A stretch of DNA of 64,000 bases from Evernia prunastri (Eukaryota > Ascomycota > Lecanoromycetes > Lecanorales > Parmeliaceae): positions 496,001-560,000 of the forward strand of contig NKYR01000005.1 in the NCBI GenBank assembly GCA_003184365.1. Reading direction: 5' to 3'. The translations under genes and the position numbers were made by a program. Each line of letters opens with the position of its first letter. Position 1 is the stretch's first letter. The notes beneath the pieces were generated by a model. That model was not told the origin of the DNA. It was given only the letters and a program-made list of their open reading frames with translations, and did no database searches. Shown here piece after piece: positions 37,568 through 48,205 of this stretch.

Positions 37568-39734
37568 GCTGGGCAATGAGCAACTCTGTATCAACACAAC
37601 ATGAAGCTAATCAGCCCTCCGAACAAGTTCAAAATCAAGAGATTGATCCTTTCAGTATACCGACATGGGCCACAAAATCTTCCGCGACGATTGGCACTTG
37701 GGAAAGGGGGAAGGATTTCCTTACAAACTGTTTAGTGAGTCTCCTGGCAGGAAAATTTTGGTCTTCTCACACTGCTTTCTCCTCTACAATCAGCCGCGTT
37801 AACCGTCGACATGAACACAGGCAGGGAATAATAGTCAAGTAGGCTTCCCATTTGAGTGAAACAGACGTGAGCGCACAACAAGGGATACTTGGTACTGTTA
37901 TGATCAAAACAATGACTACTTACTTTGACCGAGCAGGGCAGACTCTAGCTCTGATGTCAATGCACCAATGGGTTAACGAAAGGTAAGTTTGTGATGGCGA
38001 AAACAAGCCGCACACACGGCCAGTGAAGCTGCGTAGTAGAAGAAGAGCGATACAAGATCCGTTGAACTGCTAGTCAGCTGTAAAGATTGGAGCCATAATG
38101 ATTTTGAGAGCTGGGTGGTCGGTGGTCGTGAGGAAAATTGGTAGAAACGCGGATACCAGATCCTACAAACCACACTATCTAAGCGATCAGCAACCCTCGA
38201 GAAATGTTCATCGATAAGGTAGGATCTGAGGAGCCTGGCGCAATCCCGCCACGTTCACATTGATAAGCTCTTCAAGAGGCAGGAAGCTTCCTTCTAGTGT
38301 CTCTAGACTCAAGCAATGCTTTGCATGGCCAGATGCAGGAGAAGCTTCGACATTTTCCTTGCAACAGTGTAAAGTCACACTCCACCAGCAAACATTCTGT
38401 GCGCTTTTCGAGATACCTTTCCATCGATTGCTATATTTGCCACCACGCAAGCTATTTCTGGATTAGACTCTGCAAACATGAGAACGTCAGCAACAGGTCA
38501 ACATAGACGGTGCCAAAGCATGTATTGGTAATTGGAACGCTTCGGACGACAACTGTAAAGGAGAACGCTCTTCGGTATGGCTAAGTCCAAGTATCAGGCA
38601 CTCCCGCAAAGACTTGGCTACACTCGAGCTAGATTGAGATGGATCAGAAAGTGCACGTCGAATGGCATTGACGATCGTCTAGATGCTAGTACGGTTCACG
38701 CTGTATCCTTCTTCAAAAAACATCACAGAACGGTTGTGGAACGAATCGTGCGATCCGATGACTATACTTTCCTGCAACAGGCCATAATCACCGTTTGGGC
38801 GAAGTATTGCTGCAAAATGGAGACTTACTGCAGGGTCGCTTCTAAGGGCCATCTTACCAGCAGTTATTGTCGGCACCAATGGCTAAAGAAGCCCCCCTTC
38901 CAGCGAGGGCATCCGGAAACCATCCGGAGCGCCACACTTGTCTTGCACCTTAGCATCCATTTCACGGCAATCAGAGCCCACGCTCAACAGGCATATCTCA
39001 ACCCAACCCGCCCTGTCGAAGATGATCCGGGCCGTTCTAGCGAGTAGAGGATCAAGAGCGAGGATGTAGCGCGAAGCACGGAGGCAGCGCCAGCTGACGA
39101 AGCATCCATGGTGCGTATGATGCCAGCAACCATATTCAATAATCAAGGATCTGTGATACATTCTTTTGGGGTCGGGGCTTTTTGTGGTGATCTACGGTGA
39201 CTGAAGGCAATTGGTAGGAAAGAGGGAGCAAGCGCCTCACGTTACAGAATCATCCTCACCACCCTCGGTGGCCGCTCATCCCCAGTACAGCCTGGAATTT
39301 ATTCAATGCGATGCAGAAAATAGTTGCAAAAGGTAGTCTACCAAGGTGCTCGATGCTTAGAACCTGGAGGATGACCTCGGTAAGCTTTCTGACCAGAAAA
39401 AGAGGGCACTAGGCAGGTACATGAGAAGGCCAAGTGTGGAGAAACTGGAGGAAACCCTTGTGCCAAACACCTGGTGGGTATTCGAAAAATTTACAGCAAG
39501 TGACGTAATACCAGGTCCAGTAATGGTAGCTGAAGCTATTGCAAACCCTGCTTTACTGCGGTACATTTATCTGTCTGGCAGTGGGGTTGGTCCAGAGAGA
39601 TTCGGGCCAACCGGTGGAGACGCCTTCTTGACCCATCCAACCGTCAGCAGCCACTGACAAGTGGCCAGAACTGCTAATTTCTTATCCGATACCATCAGTC
39701 ATAAGACATGGCACTTCTGGGCAGTATCAAGCAC
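37568..39734. other. spacer between the RRM gene and ARPC4
   Basis: About 2.2 kb. The RRM-gene side likely holds its promoter and 5' intron. The middle holds the interrupted minus frame described separately. No complete gene is supported. Confidence 0.45.
38487..39161 (-). pseudogene. interrupted minus frame, possible gene relic
   Basis: One reading frame runs from an ATG at 39161 to a TGA at 38489-38487, about 220 codons, broken only by two amber codons at 38885-38883 and 38681-38679. The predicted peptide looks protein-like (RYILALDPLLARTARIIFDR, VNAIRRALSDPSQ, LRECLILGLSHTEE) but matches no family I recognise. A good branch-plus-acceptor signal (CTGAC...TTTGCAG, ending near 38470) lies just past it. 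Introns could also explain the stops. A plus-strand frame of 156 codons (38577-39047) overlaps, so chance openness is possible. Confidence 0.25.
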
Positions 39735-40508
39735 TCAGTCAAACTAAAGCATATCATCAGCCTCATTCTCATTGCGAAGTGTAAGTGTGCAAACCGGAGT
39801 CAGAAAAGATTCTGCCACAAATCTTGCCCGAGCATTGAGCTGTTGAGACGGTCAGGTCATTGGTTCAATAGGAGGAAGTATACCTAAATCGCGGTACGAA
39901 GGCCTGCAAGGGTCCAGGAAGACGTACGAAAAGCTTCATTTCGGATATCTCTTTATCTACCTCTTCCATGAATTGTATAATGAAATCAACCAGCTTATGC
40001 TTCAGCATCTCTTCCGTATGGAAATTTGTTATCAAGAATGATATGTCGTACCCCTAAGAGAAAATATCAACAGAGGCCTGATTTCCCGCGGACACCAACC
40101 ACAAGGGCCTCGGCTGACCTTTACAGGCTTTCTCCGTAATATGAAGAAAGCCTCTGCTCTCTGCGTTAGGAACCTTGTGAATTTGTGTACTAGGATGTTC
40201 TCAATCTCATCCGCCTGCTTTATTCTAATGCTGACCCGTATACTATTGATACTTGGTTCGATCAAGACTTTCTCGTTCTCGTTGCGAGAGACGGTCAACG
40301 GGTTGAGGAGAACTTCTGGAGAGCTGGCCGCCTCGATCTCTGGAACATTGTGGCGTTCAGATGTCTGAGATGCAAAGTTCGACAAGGAGAGTGCAGCAGT
40401 CAGAGAGGATCGAACGCAGAGGAGGTAAGGACGAAGGGATTGAGACTGGGAAAGCGGACAAATTAGCTTGTAGCTCTGTAGGGAAGAGGAGTAGAGGCAT
40501 GCAACCAT
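39735..40508 (-). CDS. arpC4: Arp2/3 complex subunit 4 (ARPC4, p20)
   Basis: Five exons, 40508-40506, 40445-40119, 40053-39928, 39839-39795 and 39743-39735, give 169 residues, the length usual for ARPC4. ARPC4 forms with ARPC2 the core clamp of the Arp2/3 complex, which nucleates branched actin at endocytic patches in the cytoplasm. The sequence follows the family throughout: SQSLRPYLLCVRSSLTAAL, NENEKVLIEPSINS, IRIKQADEIENILVHKFTRF, FFILRRKPVKGYDISFLI, LVDFIIQFMEEVDKEISEMK, LNARARFVAESFLTPFD. Exon 1 is the ATG alone, followed at once by a GTTGCA donor with a CTAAT branch site and CCCAG acceptor. The last exon is nine bases (Phe-Asp-stop). Both tiny exons restore the known ends of the family. 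Donors GTTGCA, GTCAGC and GTTTGC are weak, so splicing may be inefficient. Confidence 0.92.
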
Positions 40509-40815
40509 TGTCTTGATCTGAGCTTAAGCGGTAGCGTCGACTTCGAACATAAAAATTTCTGGAAGAGCAAAGCCAGGCAGGTTGTTTCCAGAAGATACAG
40601 CGTTGCCTCAGTTCTCAGACCTGTCTAATTCCACCCTCCCTTACCTTTTTGAGTAAAATCCGACATTTAGCCAAGCTTCCCAACTCGAGCTCGGAAATCA
40701 TCTACTCTATACCTAAAATGGTAAGGCTTCGGATATAGTTGAAGCTCTTTACCCGAAAGAGATAGCTTGGGTGTGGGAGAAGCGTCTGAGGACTGAGCCA
40801 ATAACCACCCACGGA

Positions 40816-40860
<45 letters not shown>

Positions 40861-41239
40861 GAGAGACCCTACACACCACCCTACTACATAAAGCTAGGTA
40901 CTGATCGTCACGGAATCCATGAATAAAATATGGAAATATGTGAATCTCATAAAATCATCATGCTGTCGATTACGATCGATGCCTACGGTACGAAATGATG
41001 AAAATTGGTGTACTGATTATCGCTCATTCGAGCGGTCTTCATAAGTACAAAGTTCCCTGCGTGGCAAACCTGGTACTCCGTCATCCCTCATATGGTGTGC
41101 GCATGCTTCTAAATGCCTCGGAAAACCATCACAATCGTATATACAATAGCCACACTGCTCAACCGAGGTCGGAACATAAATTTCCACAATTGTCGCTGGA
41201 TTCAAGTTCTTCAACCTCTGTGATATAAAGCTTAAGTCA
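40509..41239. other. spacer with (GA)n tract
   Basis: 730 bases between the ARPC4 start and the 3' end of the next minus-strand gene. It holds the ARPC4 promoter and a (GA)n microsatellite. No gene seen. Confidence 0.5.
40822..40858. repeat. (GA)n microsatellite
   Basis: About 18 GA units, uninterrupted, 310 bases upstream of the ARPC4 start codon. Confidence 0.9.
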
Positions 41240-42279
41240 TCAGCAACCTGGGATCGATTGCTCCTGACCGCCGGGATTGCCAAACAGATCGTCCATTCCA
41301 AGGGACCAATCCATTATTGGACCACCTGCTCCATCAAAACATACGTCCATGCTCTCTTTGCACGTCAGTGTGTCCAAAGGGGTCGGTATCTGGTTGGGGA
41401 AAGCATGATGGTAGGGTTCCGGTTTCACGAGAGCGTGGGTGGCCATCAGAGGCGGTGGCATCGCTAATGTCTGCGTCATGGACGGCAAGTCGGATTTTAA
41501 CTTCGATCGCCTCTTCGACATGATCATCGATTGTGGAAAGGCCGGTTGAGTAGGTGAATCGGGTGAGAACGTGGCTTGCGTTGATGGCGAACTGCTTTCC
41601 GACCACATCCAGCTGTGATTGTCCCTCCTTTGCCCTTCAGGACCCTGCCAGGTACCATCGTTACGCTCCATCTCTTCCCAGTCTCCAGTCTGCAACACAC
41701 CGAGGGATTCGAGTATCTTATGTGTAAGGGGTTGATTATTGTTCGCAACTTCGAGGCGAGGCCCTATCCATCCATCGCCATTTTGCGTGCGGCGGTAAAG
41801 CTCCTGCAGACCCGCGGTGAGTTGCATGTGCGAACGCTCTAGCATTTGAACATAACTATAAATGGTGAGCGAAAATCCATTGCACGACTGGAGGTCAGTA
41901 GGCTCCGAGGCGAAGCTTACCCTGATCGAAAGACCGTCTTTTCGGACTTCTTGTGCCGTCCATACGCACAGATTGCGTCATCGGATCTGCAGCGAGTGCA
42001 TGGAGTTGCGCCATCACACTGAAAGCTGGGTCAGCAAGATATTGTTTGGACCAAATGCTATTCTCTGCTTTGAAACACTGCTCGCGAATTGCACGAAAAC
42101 GCTGAGGCTAGCATTTCGCGCTGAAGCAAGTGTAACAGCTTGCCAGACACTGTTGGATCAACACGTACTTTGCATTTCTTGAGTCTGCACCTCTGGCATG
42201 CTCTTACTACTCTCTTTCTCACCTCAGCGTTGTCGGAGAGACCGTCTGACGGACTATGCGACTTTGGTGAACGAGGCAT
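41240..42279 (-). CDS. short Zn2Cys6 transcription factor
   Basis: Three exons, 42279-42169, 42018-41921 and 41855-41240, encode 274 residues. The zinc cluster has canonical spacing, Cys28, 31, 38, 44, 47 and 54 (ACQRCRLKKCK, then CDGATPCTRCRSDDAIC). Intron 1 (GTACGT...CTTTCAG) cuts between KKCK and CDG. Intron 2 (GTAAGC...TTATAG) restores FRSGYVQMLERSHMQL, the linker that continues into a short coiled region and LYRRTQNGDGWIGPRL. This short C6 family with a conserved post-cluster helix and no fungal-specific transcription factor domain is widespread in Pezizomycotina. I know no function. An upstream in-frame ATG at 42345 would add 22 residues. The ATG at 42279 (MPRSPKS) is preferred because the added stretch is leader-like. 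Confidence 0.88.
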
Positions 42280-44215
42280 CTTATGGCACGGAAGAAAGGT
42301 ATGAATTTGTGAAGAGTGAAAGGGAGATATGAAGGCGGTGTTCATTCAAGTTGGATACAGATGTCTTGATGATATGGCAGGGGCTTATCCTGCTGGAAGA
42401 ATGGGTGTGTGAGATGTCAGCATTGATGAGATTTATAAAAGAGAATGGATAATGGTGCCGATCAATGAGTCTCGAATTCCCTGTTAACATTACCTACTCT
42501 TTAGCTGCTGATTCGGGTAAAGGCACCTAGAATAAAAATTACACATGAGTGACGTCCGCGAGATGTCTGGTTTCTTCCCTCCAACAATTATTGGCTGCGC
42601 ATATCCCCCAAGCTTCCTGCCTCTTTTGACGGAGACGACACCGGCTCAAGTGGCGGAACGCCATCCGTTTGAGAGCACAGGGAGCACAGGGAGTACAGGG
42701 TCTTGGGGAAGGTAGATGGGTCACGGGGAAGCCTCCTATCCGACGAGCGATGGGGTTGGTGGGGTTTGATGGAAAATCCCATGTACCGTGTACCATCCGA
42801 CAAGCTTTTGCATTGTGCTCAATCAACCAAATGCAAGATTGAGCTCGTACTTTAACAGCTGCCGAGGTGCCGACATTCTCGCCCGTCAGCCCAAAAGGGG
42901 TGACAGCATGCTTATGCAGATCGAATCTACTTGCTTTGTGGCTACTTAGTACCTTAGCTACCTGGCAGTTTTATGCAAGAATTCATTCAACACGACAGTA
43001 CTCTACAGTCTCTATGAGTCTGGTGACTTGGTGAAAACATCGGCGGAGTACGATAGGATTCTCGTATCCTCATAGGTAGAATACTAACTAATATTTTCTT
43101 TGACAGTTTGAGTTGACTGGGAGGATAAGCTTTCTGCCCCTCAATTTGATACTAGACTAGCGTCTTGCCGGAATTTTGACTCCGATCTTCTTTCCCATGC
43201 AGATTCCCATGCTCGCTAGCGCGGATCGTCAATGGGATTCGGGAACCTAGAAGGCTTAAACAGCAGAAAAATCAATCGGGTTTCGGATAAGGTCTAAGGT
43301 GCCCCGGCAAAGCGCTGACTTCTCCGAGGACCAACTATGAGGGATGGAAATTGTAGAAGTCGATGTATCCGCCAACAAACTGACGTAATGGTAAAACACA
43401 TTTACCTCATTACTCGTTACCAGGGTGGGGCTGGGTGAGATCATTCAACCGTAAAGTAGTAGGATTGTTGCACGTACGATGCTATACTGATTGTTTCTAT
43501 AGAACATCGCCATTCGTCGCATCACCCTTATACGAATAAAAACATTCCGTGTGCATCCCTACCAGGTGTTTTGCATGGAGATAGAGTGATAATGGGTTAG
43601 ACCTGTAGGACATTGGATTCGGAGCAACGTCCGCTTTGCTGATACGTTCACCACTCACATCCACTCAATTCCTGATGAACTCACTTCCTGCCACTTAATT
43701 CTTGAAGCAGATTCTTAGGGTGAGAGTATGTCTCCGGGCCAATATCGATGATTTGAATCATCTTCTTCGACGAGTAAGAAGCACAACGAGTCTCTTGGGA
43801 TTTTGCCTTCTCGTGTGTGTGCTCACAACGGTTGTGCAAAAAATAAAAATAAAAGATAAGAATAGAATAAAAGGTAAAAAACATAAAAAACAATACCTAG
43901 TAGTATTAGCAATGCCAATGCCAATGCCAATGCCAATTTATGATGTTAACGGCTCGAAATCCCGGCACTCTTGGCCACTGGCAATCCAAGTCCAATGGAA
44001 TACAAGGGAATTATACCAATCCACTAATTATTTTTAAAAACGCCGTCCCGGTAAGATTGACCGTCCAAGGGTACCTATGCTGTCATAAGGCCAGTGAAGT
44101 GACTTCTGCTGTTAGCTAAGTACAACCCTTCCATTCATCCAACATTATCATAGAATAGAACAAAAAAGAGCAGAACAACGCGAAAGAAAATCAAGGAAAA
44201 ACAGTCGATGGCGCT
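42280..44215. other. divergent spacer between two Zn2Cys6 genes
   Basis: 1.9 kb between the starts of the short C6 gene (minus) and the NirA-like C6 gene (plus). It should hold both promoters. A (CCAATG)n repeat lies at 43911-43937. No gene is supported. Confidence 0.5.
43911..43937. repeat. (CCAATG)n microsatellite
   Basis: Four tandem hexamers about 280 bases before the NirA-like ATG. Each unit contains a CCAAT core, which may be incidental. Confidence 0.8.
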
Positions 44216-46507
44216 ATGGCGGAACAGGAGAAACCAGAATTAAAACCGTCCGATACCACAGCGACTGACAGCTCCAGCCAATCTATGCAGGACGTTCAGC
44301 CTTCCTCTCCCCAAAATTCCACAAATCCTATCAATCCTACCACCTTGGAACAGCCATCCAGTCAATCCAGACCTGGAACTTCTGGTGGCAGAAGAAGAAA
44401 GGTTCCTGATTCAGTCACTCCTAATGCCTGTACGAACTGCAAGAAGGCGAGAGCCAAGGTGCGCCTCCTCCTCACTGCTTTCTTGTGTTTCGGTGTGCGC
44501 TGGAAAGCCAGCATACTAAGCTATTGGCCGTAGTGTGACGGCGTCAAGCCAGCCTGTCGACGCTGCGTGCAACGCCATTTTCCGGACACTTGTCATTATG
44601 AAATACACGCCAAGACAGCAAAGGAGCAGATGATTCGAGAAATTCAACGTCTGCAGCGGAAGAATGAATACTTGGAGGAGGAGAAGGATACGCTAGGGGA
44701 GAAGAACAGCTGGATCGAGAAAATCATGCGTTCACTCGAAGAAGACGGACAGGGACCCGAAGTCATTAGCAGACTAAAGCGCGGCGAATCACACAAATCT
44801 ATTGCTGAATGGCTTGGTCGACCTTTAGTCAAATCAGATACCGAGAGCCTGTCTCCCACGACCGAAAATCAGATCAGCCAAGCCATCGAACAGTATCATC
44901 GATCCTTGGTCGAGAACCACGATCCTCGCTATTGGACCAACGTGTCAACGGAAGCGGAGTTGATCGAGCACCTGGTCAAATTGTACTTCACCTGGATTCA
45001 CCCCGTACATATGATGTTCGATGAGGAGCACTTCAATTCAAGCTTCAAGGACTGTTCGGATGTGTACTGTTCGTCAGCCTTGGTCAACATCATCTGTGCC
45101 ATGTCCTGTCACCTTCTTCACGATACTCGGGATGACGACGAGCAGACCAAGGCTGGGATCGAAGCTCTACGGACACAATTTATCAGTGAATCGCGATCTT
45201 TGATGAAGCATGCGGACCCTGGGAAGATGACTTCCATACAAACTTACGCCATAATGTTCCTCGTTGAACTTGGATCCGGCCACGGTCTTCTTGCTTCCTC
45301 ACACCTAAGATGGGCTGTGGAAAATCTGACTGCCAAGCAAACCGCGGAGCAATCTTCAGAAGCGGAGGAAGTGACGGCATGGGGGATCCTGACTTTACAC
45401 ACGTACGTTGCCAGTCCTAAGAGTTGTGTTCTGAGTATGGGGCTCACGAAACCAGTACATGGTCAGGTTTGATCTATCAGAAGCCCGTCGCTCCCATCTC
45501 CACGCACGCCAATCCTTTTGCCAACATAGCTGTACACCAAGCCGAAGGTAGATGGAGTATGTATCGGCAACCTGGCGACAGCAATCTGGAGTTGGGGTAC
45601 CAGAGCACCGACGATCGGCGGAGTTTCGCAACGTTGACCGCTTGCGAACATGCAAAGCTCTATCGCGTCGTGCACGAAAGCATTCTTGTCTACTGTGGCG
45701 CTCGGGGCAAGGTCTCTGCACACTCCCTATTGGATATTTTTCAGCGATACATTGCATGGAAAGATGGACTTCCCCCAGAGCTTGGAAATTTAGAGGGCCA
45801 ACCTCTTCCTCATGTCTTATTCCTACAGTAAGTTTCCTCTCGAGGCACGGTCACTCGAAGTATTGCTTACACGGGGTTCTTTGCAGCCTTGAATACTACA
45901 CTGCCATGATTCAGCTGCTCCAGCCGCTCCTTCAACTTGATCACTTCTATCAGGAGTCGTACGCGCAACTTGTACGGGTCGTCGTCCACCATGCCAAAAA
46001 GGCGTGGAGCTTTTGATCCGATACCAAAATATTTATACCAACTTTTACCTCTCGCCACTTCAACTTCTTTGTATGGTTCACCTGTGTGATGCGGTGGTGC
46101 GATACGACGGCCATGGTGAAACCACTCCTAGAACGGTAGAATTTTGCCTGACCTCCCTCGAAGAGGCCAAGGTCGGCTACCCCCTCGCCGGACCCTTGCA
46201 GCAGATGTTCCGTCTCTCTCTTGGTGAATACGGTATCCCCGTTCCCAATGAGGTCGAGCGTATGATTGGCACATCAGCACGAATAGGGCCCGAGGATCTG
46301 TTGGATGCATGCACAAGACCAACATACAAAATGCCGTTCTCGCAAATTCTGCCCAACATGGAGGCAGATTTAGGACAAGAGTTTATGAATGGATGGCAGC
46401 ACGTAGCTGAAAGCAGCTTGGCGGAACCGCAGTTTGGAGAAAGGTCACGTTCTGGATCAGTCGGAGGAAAAGACAAGTTAGCGATTGGCTCGCTATTGAA
46501 CATGTGA
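44216..46507 (+). pseudogene. NirA/Nit4-like Zn2Cys6 regulator with one-base frameshift
   Basis: Four exons, 44216-44458, 44534-45402, 45456-45827 and 45887-46507. The cluster is Cys72, 75, 82, 89, 92 and 101 (ACTNCKKARAK, then CDGVKPACRRCVQ), split by intron 1 between ARAK and CDG. A coiled-coil (IQRLQRKNEYLEEEKDTL), an EVISRLKRGESHKSIAEWL motif and a fungal-specific transcription factor domain (~170-600) follow. This order is typical of the group often labelled nitrogen-assimilation regulator NirA/Nit4. The target pathway here is unproven. At 45996-46000 a run of five A breaks the frame. One more A would let HHAKK continue into GVELLIRYQNIYTNFYLSPL. As written, translation ends at 46014-46016 after about 538 residues, and the downstream 167 codons stay open and well conserved in character. 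That suggests either a very recent mutation or a homopolymer sequencing error. Confidence 0.82.
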
Positions 46508-47117
46508 TTGAGAGCTACGACTTTATGCCTCCATAGCGAAGGAAGCGTGCTCGGTTGGCGATGATCATGATAGGCCATGCTGCTGGAGCGAGGGTGAGCC
46601 GGGGCTAGGCGCTTACGATGTTCCGATTGAGCGTACCGCTTTATTTCCCCTTTCTCTTCGTCCCATAGATGTACGAAGCTCATGCTTGGGCTATTGACTC
46701 GATATGCAGCACCGTTTCGGTCTTCCAGCCCGCATCAACAAGCGTTTCAACTCCTCAATATACTAATCATGGCACTCCAGTCTAAGTTTCATGGGGTGGG
46801 ACACCTGAAGAGGAGATGCCGGGATGCAAGTGCTCATACCTAGGTGCTGGAAGAGCAGATAATCAGAGGGTAAATTGTATTAGACTATAGAATTGATCAA
46901 GTGGGTGGATTCGTGGGGGGGGGATATGCATTCCGGTATGTGTATACAACAGTACTTTGGGGAAACTCTTCCTGACTAAAACTAATTACTAAGACCATCA
47001 CCGCGGAATATACCCTACTTTACCTTACTCGTAGTACATTATATATACTTTGGGATTAGTGTCAATTCACGTTATTTTTATAGAACTGCGTAAGACGAAT
47101 CGAGGAAGGTGTGCCGA
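46508..47117. other. spacer upstream of the OMS1-like gene
   Basis: 610 bases. Probable 3' region of the C6 gene and promoter of the methyltransferase gene. Contains a G-run near 46915. No gene seen. Confidence 0.5.
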
Positions 47118-48205
47118 ATGTCTCTATCCGAGCCATCCTCGCATCCGGCACAAGGTTCTAGCATTCGACGAAGATACATTCGCTTAGGAATAAACGCTAA
47201 GGAGCAACAGCAGATGAGCAAAGTCCGTACATCACAGTCCGCCAACGCCTTATTGTATCGGTACGTCGCTTTACTCATGTGATCCACGGCTTCTAACCAC
47301 TGTACCACTACAAGTCAGCTGTTGACACACTTCCGTCAAACAGGAAGCGTCACGCAAAGCTCAAACCCCCTGAGCTATCCCCTCCCCCCCGCCGCAAAGG
47401 CATCTATGTAGCCAGCGCCCTAGCCGTCTATGCCTTCACAGCATATGGCTTCTACCTCTACAAGACCCTTCTGGCGGAGCCCGATCACCCGCTCCCGTCC
47501 CAGGACGCAGATGTCGCAGATCGCTACCACGGCACAGCCAAACGCTTCGACGCCGATGTCTCCTCCACAGAAAATATCTGGGGCATTACCAGTCTTCGAC
47601 GTCGCCTTGCTGCACAGGCCAACGGAAGTGTGTTGGAGGTAAGCGTGGGCACGGGCCGGAACGGAGTATATTATGACCTGGAGAAGGTGAAGAGTCTGGC
47701 CTTCGTCGATCAGAGCGGGCCCATGGTGGAGATTGCGAAGAAGAAATGGAACTCTCTTCATCCCGGATATGAGCATTGTTCATTCCATACGCAATCGACC
47801 ATGGACCCGTTGCCTGCTTCCGCAATGCCGGAGGATGGGTTCACGACAATTGTGCAGACCATGGGCATTTGCTCTACACCTACACCTGGTGCTACGCTAG
47901 CCCATCTGGGGAGTCTGGCCAGTCCGAGCGACGGCAAGCTTCTGCTGTTGGAGCATGGGAGGAGTCGTTACGACTGGCTGAACTGGATACTGGATAAAGC
48001 TGCCGCTAGGCATGCGGATACGCATGGGTGCTGGTTCAACAGAGATGTGGGGAGGATACTCGAGGAGAGCGGGTTGGTGATCGAAAAGGTGGAAAGGAGT
48101 CAGTTCGGGACGTTGTGGTATGTGGAGGCGAGGCCAGGTGTGAGCGGTGGAGGGAAGTCTGTGGAAGCGGGAGAAGAGATGGAAGGGAAAAGGGAGGCAA
48201 AATGA
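47118..48205 (+). CDS. OMS1: OMS1-like mitochondrial methyltransferase
   Basis: Two exons, 47118-47260 and 47344-48205, encode ~334 residues. The intron (GTACGT...AAACAG, with CTAAC branch) joins CG to G. Exon 1 is Arg/Lys/Ser-rich (SSIRRRYIRLG) and fits a mitochondrial presequence. One transmembrane helix follows at ~67-91 (IYVASALAVYAFTAYGFYLY). The class-I SAM-binding motif is VLEVSVGTGRN (144-154). Other family blocks are FVDQSGPMVEIAKKKW, TIVQTMGICS, LLLLEHGRSRYDWLNWILDK and HADTHGCWFNRDVGRI. Yeast Oms1 is an inner-membrane methyltransferase-like protein linked genetically to respiratory assembly and more recently to coenzyme Q metabolism. The exact substrate is not established for this protein. 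The tail after ~315 is variable. An in-frame ATG at 47214 is a second possible start but would remove most of the presequence. Confidence 0.85.

Noticed and set aside
38577..39047. 156-codon plus frame with ATG
   Set aside because: No homology and it overlaps an equally open minus frame. Basic/His-rich composition looks random.
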